Assembly (NCBI RefSeq): GCF_016907515.1
Contig: NZ_JAFBBY010000001.1
Span: 5,022,001-5,086,000, forward strand
Length of the DNA stretch: 64,000 nucleotides
Source: Nocardioides nitrophenolicus
GTDB taxonomy: Bacteria > Actinomycetota > Actinomycetes > Propionibacteriales > Nocardioidaceae
Reading direction: 5' to 3'
This document shows, piece by piece, positions 63,739 through 64,000 of the stretch; positions within the stretch are counted from its first letter, which is position 1, and each line of letters starts with the position of its first letter. The notes under the pieces are model-generated. The model was not told where the DNA came from, ran no database searches, and saw only the letters and a list, made by a program, of their open reading frames with translations. The position numbers and the translations under genes are program-made.

Positions 63739-64000
63739 CGAGCACACCCCCGTCGACGGGGAGCGCGACGCCGGTGATGTAGCGCGCCTCGTCCGAGGCG
63801 AGGAACAGCACGGCGTTGCTGACGTCGATCGACTCGACCCACGGGATCGGGTAGAGGATCGTGTCGCCCGAGGCCTTCGCGAAGTCGTCCTTCGTCGGGT
63901 GCTCCAGGTCCGGGCTGAACAGGTCGTACATGCCCTGGTTCTGGACCATCGGGGTGTCGACCTGGGTCGGGTTGACGGTGTTGACACGCACGCGGTGCTC
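63731..64000 (-). CDS. Mycofactocin-coupled-type short-chain dehydrogenase, C-terminal part (cut by window edge)
   Basis: The reading frame enters from the right edge (HRVRVNTVNPTQVDTPM), continues with DLFSPDLEHPTKDDFA and ends VDGGVLVK. This matches mycofactocin-coupled SDR oxidoreductases, which use a non-exchangeable nicotinamide cofactor. The N-terminal Rossmann part and the catalytic YxxxK are beyond the window. The only stop lies at 63731. Confidence 0.8.
   Translation of the reverse strand, partial: EHRVRVNTVNPTQVDTPMVQNQGMYDLFSPDLEHPTKDDFAKASGDTILYPIPWVESIDVSNAVLFLASDEARYITGVALPVDGGVLVK

Overview
The window is a high-GC actinobacterial chromosome segment. Gene content and order fit a Nocardioides-like member of the Propionibacteriales. 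Supporting signs are the fasR-fabD-fabH-acpP-fabF block, a homodimeric pyruvate dehydrogenase E1, DUF3145 and DUF3052 proteins, an AhpE-type peroxiredoxin, a Nif3/zinc-ribbon/RNase H-phosphatase trio arranged as in mycobacteria, and a mycofactocin-coupled-type short-chain dehydrogenase at the right edge. Many genes are translationally coupled through ATGA or GTGA overlaps.

Layout. (1) 1-15.2 kb is core metabolism: type II fatty acid synthesis under FasR, two alpha/beta hydrolases, a permease, AceE, an acyl-CoA ligase and AhpE. A strong hairpin and a possible short transcript precede tRNA-Val(UAC). (2) 15.5-20.3 kb is an envelope-signalling block. A secreted protein is followed by two membrane-anchored low-complexity charged proteins, a kinase with DFS in place of DFG, and an OmpR-type two-component pair. 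Both outer promoter regions carry related (A/G)TGAGAG-type half-sites with 11-bp spacing. (3) 20.3-53.2 kb is dominated by a nearly complete aerobic cobalamin pathway: cobN, cobF, cobQ, cobK, cobD, cbtA-cbtB, cobC, cobB, cobO, bluB, a fused ChlI/ChlD-type chelatase subunit, cobM, cobL, a fused cobI-cobJ, cobH, a shortened cobG, and cobU/cobS/cobT further right. Three B12 riboswitches lie upstream of cobN, cbtB and cobG. cobA is not in the window. Other genes in this stretch include a QorB-like oxidoreductase with its HxlR regulator, Nif3, a zinc-ribbon protein, RNase H-phosphatase, YaaA and an RNB nuclease. (4) 53-64 kb is mixed: a 2H phosphoesterase, a guanidine-III riboswitch with its Gdx exporter, a cold-shock protein, a GTPase-like protein, an ACT-domain protein, a PASTA/excalibur surface protein, an ABC-F protein, a phage-type helicase, an FAD monooxygenase and an MTHFR-like protein.

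The least expected observation is a set of long palindromic elements in and around genes. One of 67 nt (26-bp perfect arms) lies in frame inside cobN. One of about 72 nt lies in frame in the cobI-cobJ linker, and its 22-bp unit recurs between cobN and cobF. Another sits before cobQ. Two near-identical 61-nt copies bracket a gene resembling the AbiEi/DUF559 group and supply its last 11 codons. The behaviour resembles Rickettsia palindromic elements, but the sequences and host differ. Other notable points are that CobG ends just before the region that normally carries its Fe-S cysteines, and that the guanidine aptamer overlaps a hairpin whose loop carries the Shine-Dalgarno sequence of gdx.

All calls come from reading the sequence and from family knowledge; no database search was run. 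No intergenic stretch longer than about 300 bases was found. The longest gaps (15235-15456, 44089-44354, 54564-54862) hold the RNA elements listed.
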